A DNA stretch of 64,000 nucleotides from Taeniopygia guttata (Eukaryota; Chordata; Aves; Passeriformes; Estrildidae). A model generated the notes under the pieces. The model was given only the letters and a program-made list of their open reading frames with translations. It was not told the DNA's origin and ran no database searches. Made by a program: the position numbers and the translations under genes. The stretch is taken from contig NC_133030.1 in assembly GCF_048771995.1 (NCBI RefSeq), forward strand, positions 63,003,501 through 63,067,500, read 5' to 3'. Shown one piece after another: positions 62,501 to 64,000 of the stretch. Positions within the stretch are counted from its first letter, which is position 1. Each line of letters starts with the position of its first letter.

Positions 62501-63281
62501 AATTCCTAGGGCATCATTTTAGCTAATTCTGTACATTTAAACACTGATTTTCTGAATATGAGATTGGCTTTAAGTGCTAAATAATGGATCTTTAGGAAAA
62601 TTGGAATGCTGGGCATTGCTATTTATCTGATCTCACCTAGGAATGATTCAGGATCCTGTCTTGGGATGGGAGGGAGGAAGTGGAACAAAAAAAAGAACAT
62701 GCAGATTTATTATTATTAGCATTATTGTCATTATTATTAGCATTAACCAGACCTGCTAAGTTAGGCTGGTTTGTACACACAGTAAGGGTTTCCTAATATT
62801 TTGTATTCTATTTTATTGCAGTATAATTGCTGCTGGTGAATAAAATCAGGGTGTTGTTGGCTTATATCCTAAGAAATCATGTGGACTTTTTTTTCCCCTG
62901 TAATTTGTTTTCCTTTTCCCTAAAATTCAGCTTTATCTGGCCCTGCTCTGTTCTCCAGTGTTTTAATTAATGACATGCTACAACTGCACAATTAACAAGC
63001 AGCAAAAGCAGCTCAGAGCCAATCCTGAGGTTCTGTGACTCAGAGTTTTGTTGCTGTGGTGGGAAATGAAATGGCAAATTTGCTGTTTGTAAGAGCTCTG
63101 CTCACTCCTGTGTCCCATTGCAGGTTCCCAACCCTCGTTTCCCATTCCTGGGATTCCATTTCACTCCCAGGATGGATGGCAGCATTTGGCTTGGCCCTAA
63201 TGCAGTGCTGGCCTTTAAGAGAGAGGGCTACAAACTCTTGGACTTCAGCCCTGGAGACTTCTTGGATGCTGTGACCTACAG
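53587..63281 (+). CDS. L2HGDH: L2HGDH, L-2-hydroxyglutarate dehydrogenase, 5' eight exons
   Basis: A mitochondrial FAD-dependent enzyme that oxidises L-2-hydroxyglutarate to 2-oxoglutarate, a metabolite-repair reaction. Exons: 53587-53663, 55426-55541, 57036-57187, 59134-59265, 59863-60025, 60568-60602, 61591-61758 and 63124-63281, giving 333 whole residues; the 3' exons lie beyond the window. Exon 1 encodes an Arg/Ala-rich presequence ([26 protein letters not shown]) fit for mitochondrial import. Exon 2 carries the FAD-binding Rossmann motif [15 protein letters not shown] (GxGxxG). Exon 3 has [17 protein letters not shown] and [12 protein letters not shown], exon 4 [13 protein letters not shown], exon 7 [24 protein letters not shown], exon 8 [29 protein letters not shown]. 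Phases are consistent and there is no internal stop. Start choice: only upstream ATG in frame with good context, and presequence position as in human. Confidence 0.97.
53690..54560 (+). repeat. Pyrimidine-rich minisatellite, units of about 45-80 bp
   Basis: About ten repeats of a unit containing ttacctctgctcatcc, with secondary blocks of cccctgtccctttctgtat, in L2HGDH intron 1. Almost no G occurs on the plus strand apart from the 'ctctg' and 'cctgt' positions. It continues in degraded form at 55184-55380 beyond the LTR insertion. The absence of stops in several frames is a composition effect. Confidence 0.9.
54561..55183 (+). mobile_element. Solo LTR fossil inside L2HGDH intron 1 minisatellite
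   Basis: About 620 bp, TGTGAAAAAATG ... TTTTTCACA, an LTR with inverted terminal bases, very AT-rich in a pyrimidine-rich surround. Runs such as ggctattgcttttaagggtt and ttattattattaaactttt match a passerine LTR type I remember. The pyrimidine-rich sequence resumes right after it, so it inserted into the repeat. An exact target-site duplication is hard to define there. Confidence 0.75.
55680..55832 (+). mobile_element. CR1 LINE 3'-end fragment
   Basis: Plus-strand copy in L2HGDH intron 2: atcctggaagtgttccaggc, gggaggtgtccctgcccgtgg, ttccttccatgccaaaccatg. Confidence 0.87.
55845..56050 (-). mobile_element. CR1 LINE 3'-end fragment, second subfamily
   Basis: Minus-strand copy: accatcgagtccaactcaac, ctttgttaaacacacccag, ctgatatccaacctgtattt. 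It faces the plus-strand copy at 55680-55832 nearly end to end, forming a tail-to-tail pair. Confidence 0.88.
57309..57404 (+). repeat. Tandem repeat, about 32-bp unit, three copies
   Basis: The unit contains cataaatgtatataatgtat and lies in L2HGDH intron 3, about 120 bp after exon 3. Confidence 0.9.
58000..58515 (+). mobile_element. CR1 LINE 3'-end fragment with internal triplication
   Basis: Plus-strand copy of the same subfamily as 49881-50310 (gagcaccaggagaggctgag, ggggtcgggctctgctccc, gatgtggcacttggggac). A 31-bp segment containing ggagctgggaaggggctg is repeated three times at 58078-58170, once in the other copy. Confidence 0.88.
61759..63123 (+). other. L2HGDH intron 7
   Basis: AT-rich sequence with a CR1 remnant (62190-62286). 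No exon recognised; the short open frame reading through the exon 7 donor is intronic. Confidence 0.55.
62190..62286 (+). mobile_element. CR1 LINE 3'-end remnant
   Basis: About 95 bases in L2HGDH intron 7: ggaaattcacagatgacacg, ccagcctcagtggttctggg, attctgtga. Weakly similar to the other ends. Confidence 0.5.
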
Positions 63282-63594
63282 GTGATGCCTCATGTTTGTG
63301 TCTGCTGGCTGCTCTTGTTGAAATGTGAGCCATGGAAGTCACTTTCTGCCCAAAATCCTGCTTTTCCCACATTTTTGGTGTGTTTAAAGACACTTGTGCT
63401 GATAAGGGTTGACTTCCCCAAAGCATTTGACTTTGTGTGGTCTCATATTTGAGTTTTCCACCAGGACATGTCTCAGCCAGTCTGGGAATGTGGCTGCTCA
63501 CTGGAAGGTGCTGGTGGAGCTTTTCCAGGGTTGGTTTGCACTGTGATAACTTAATCAACTTAGACAGCATCATTAAATACCTGCAGAAGGTGCT

Positions 63595-63930
63595 GGGAGC
63601 AGAGAAAGGCTGGGAGAGAGAGTTGGGAATGTTCCCCTGGAGAGGAGAAGCTCCAGGGAGAGCTCAGAGCCCCTTGCAGGGCCTGAAGGGGCTCCAGGAG
63701 AGCTGGAGAGGGACTGGGGACAAGGGATGGAGGGACAGGACACAGGGAATGGCTCCCACTGCCAGAGGGCAGGGATGGGTGGGAGATTGGGAAGGAATTG
63801 TGCCCTGTGAAGGTTGAAGGTTGCCCAGAGCAGCTGTGGCTGCCCCTGGATCCCTGTCAGTGTCCAAGGCCAGGTTGGACAGGGCTTGGAGCACCTGGGA
63901 CAGTAGAAGGGGTCCCTGCCCATGCCCCAT
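63595..63930 (+). mobile_element. CR1 LINE 3'-end fragment
   Basis: Plus-strand copy after L2HGDH exon 8: ggagaggagaagctccaggg, ggactggggacaagggatgg, gcagctgtggctgcccctgg, ending before the terminal ttccaaccc motif. Confidence 0.88.
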
Positions 63931-64000
63931 CCCCCATCCAAGCTCCATCAAGTCCTGGAACACTTCCAGGACTGGAATTCAGGATCAATTCAATGCCACA

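Overview
The window is nuclear DNA of a bird, most likely a songbird (passerine). The reasons are many 3'-end fragments of CR1 LINEs in both orientations, several solo-LTR-type repeats of kinds I remember from passerine genomes, short GT-AG introns, and genes whose predicted proteins are vertebrate-like. The species call is inference. The gene calls rest on translated exons compared from memory with the human proteins.

Layout. (1) Positions 1-33400: the 3' part of MAP4K5, a STE20-family kinase, on the plus strand. Twenty-nine coding exons from 6959 to 32977 carry about 807 residues, with the stop at 32975-32977. The first ~55 residues, including the glycine loop and the ATP-binding lysine, lie upstream of the window. 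I also propose a 45-nt in-frame cassette exon (19189-19233) and a 3-nt microexon (25034-25036). (2) About 33400-36980: intergenic. (3) 37300-48744: complete CDKL1 on the plus strand, nine coding exons and 352 residues, with a CpG-rich 5' end. (4) 50929-53331: complete DMAC2L (ATP5S) on the minus strand, four coding exons and 195 residues. (5) 53587-window end: the first eight coding exons of L2HGDH on the plus strand, 333 whole residues. DMAC2L and L2HGDH are head to head, with 255 bp between start codons, in a GC-rich shared promoter.

The order MAP4K5-CDKL1-DMAC2L-L2HGDH and the relative strands match what I recall of human chromosome 14q. DMAC2L and L2HGDH both make mitochondrial proteins and probably share one promoter. 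MAP4K5 is a cytosolic stress-pathway kinase and CDKL1 a ciliary/nuclear CDK-like kinase; I see no functional link between these two.

Introns and spacers hold CR1 pieces, LTR fossils, two minisatellites, an AT-rich tract of over 1 kb and an imperfect inverted repeat in a MAP4K5 intron. No CRISPR array, prokaryotic system, tRNA or rRNA gene was seen. There is no sign of a novel gene system; the points most worth a second look are the splicing details in MAP4K5, the intronic hairpin, and the LTR-borne minisatellite.
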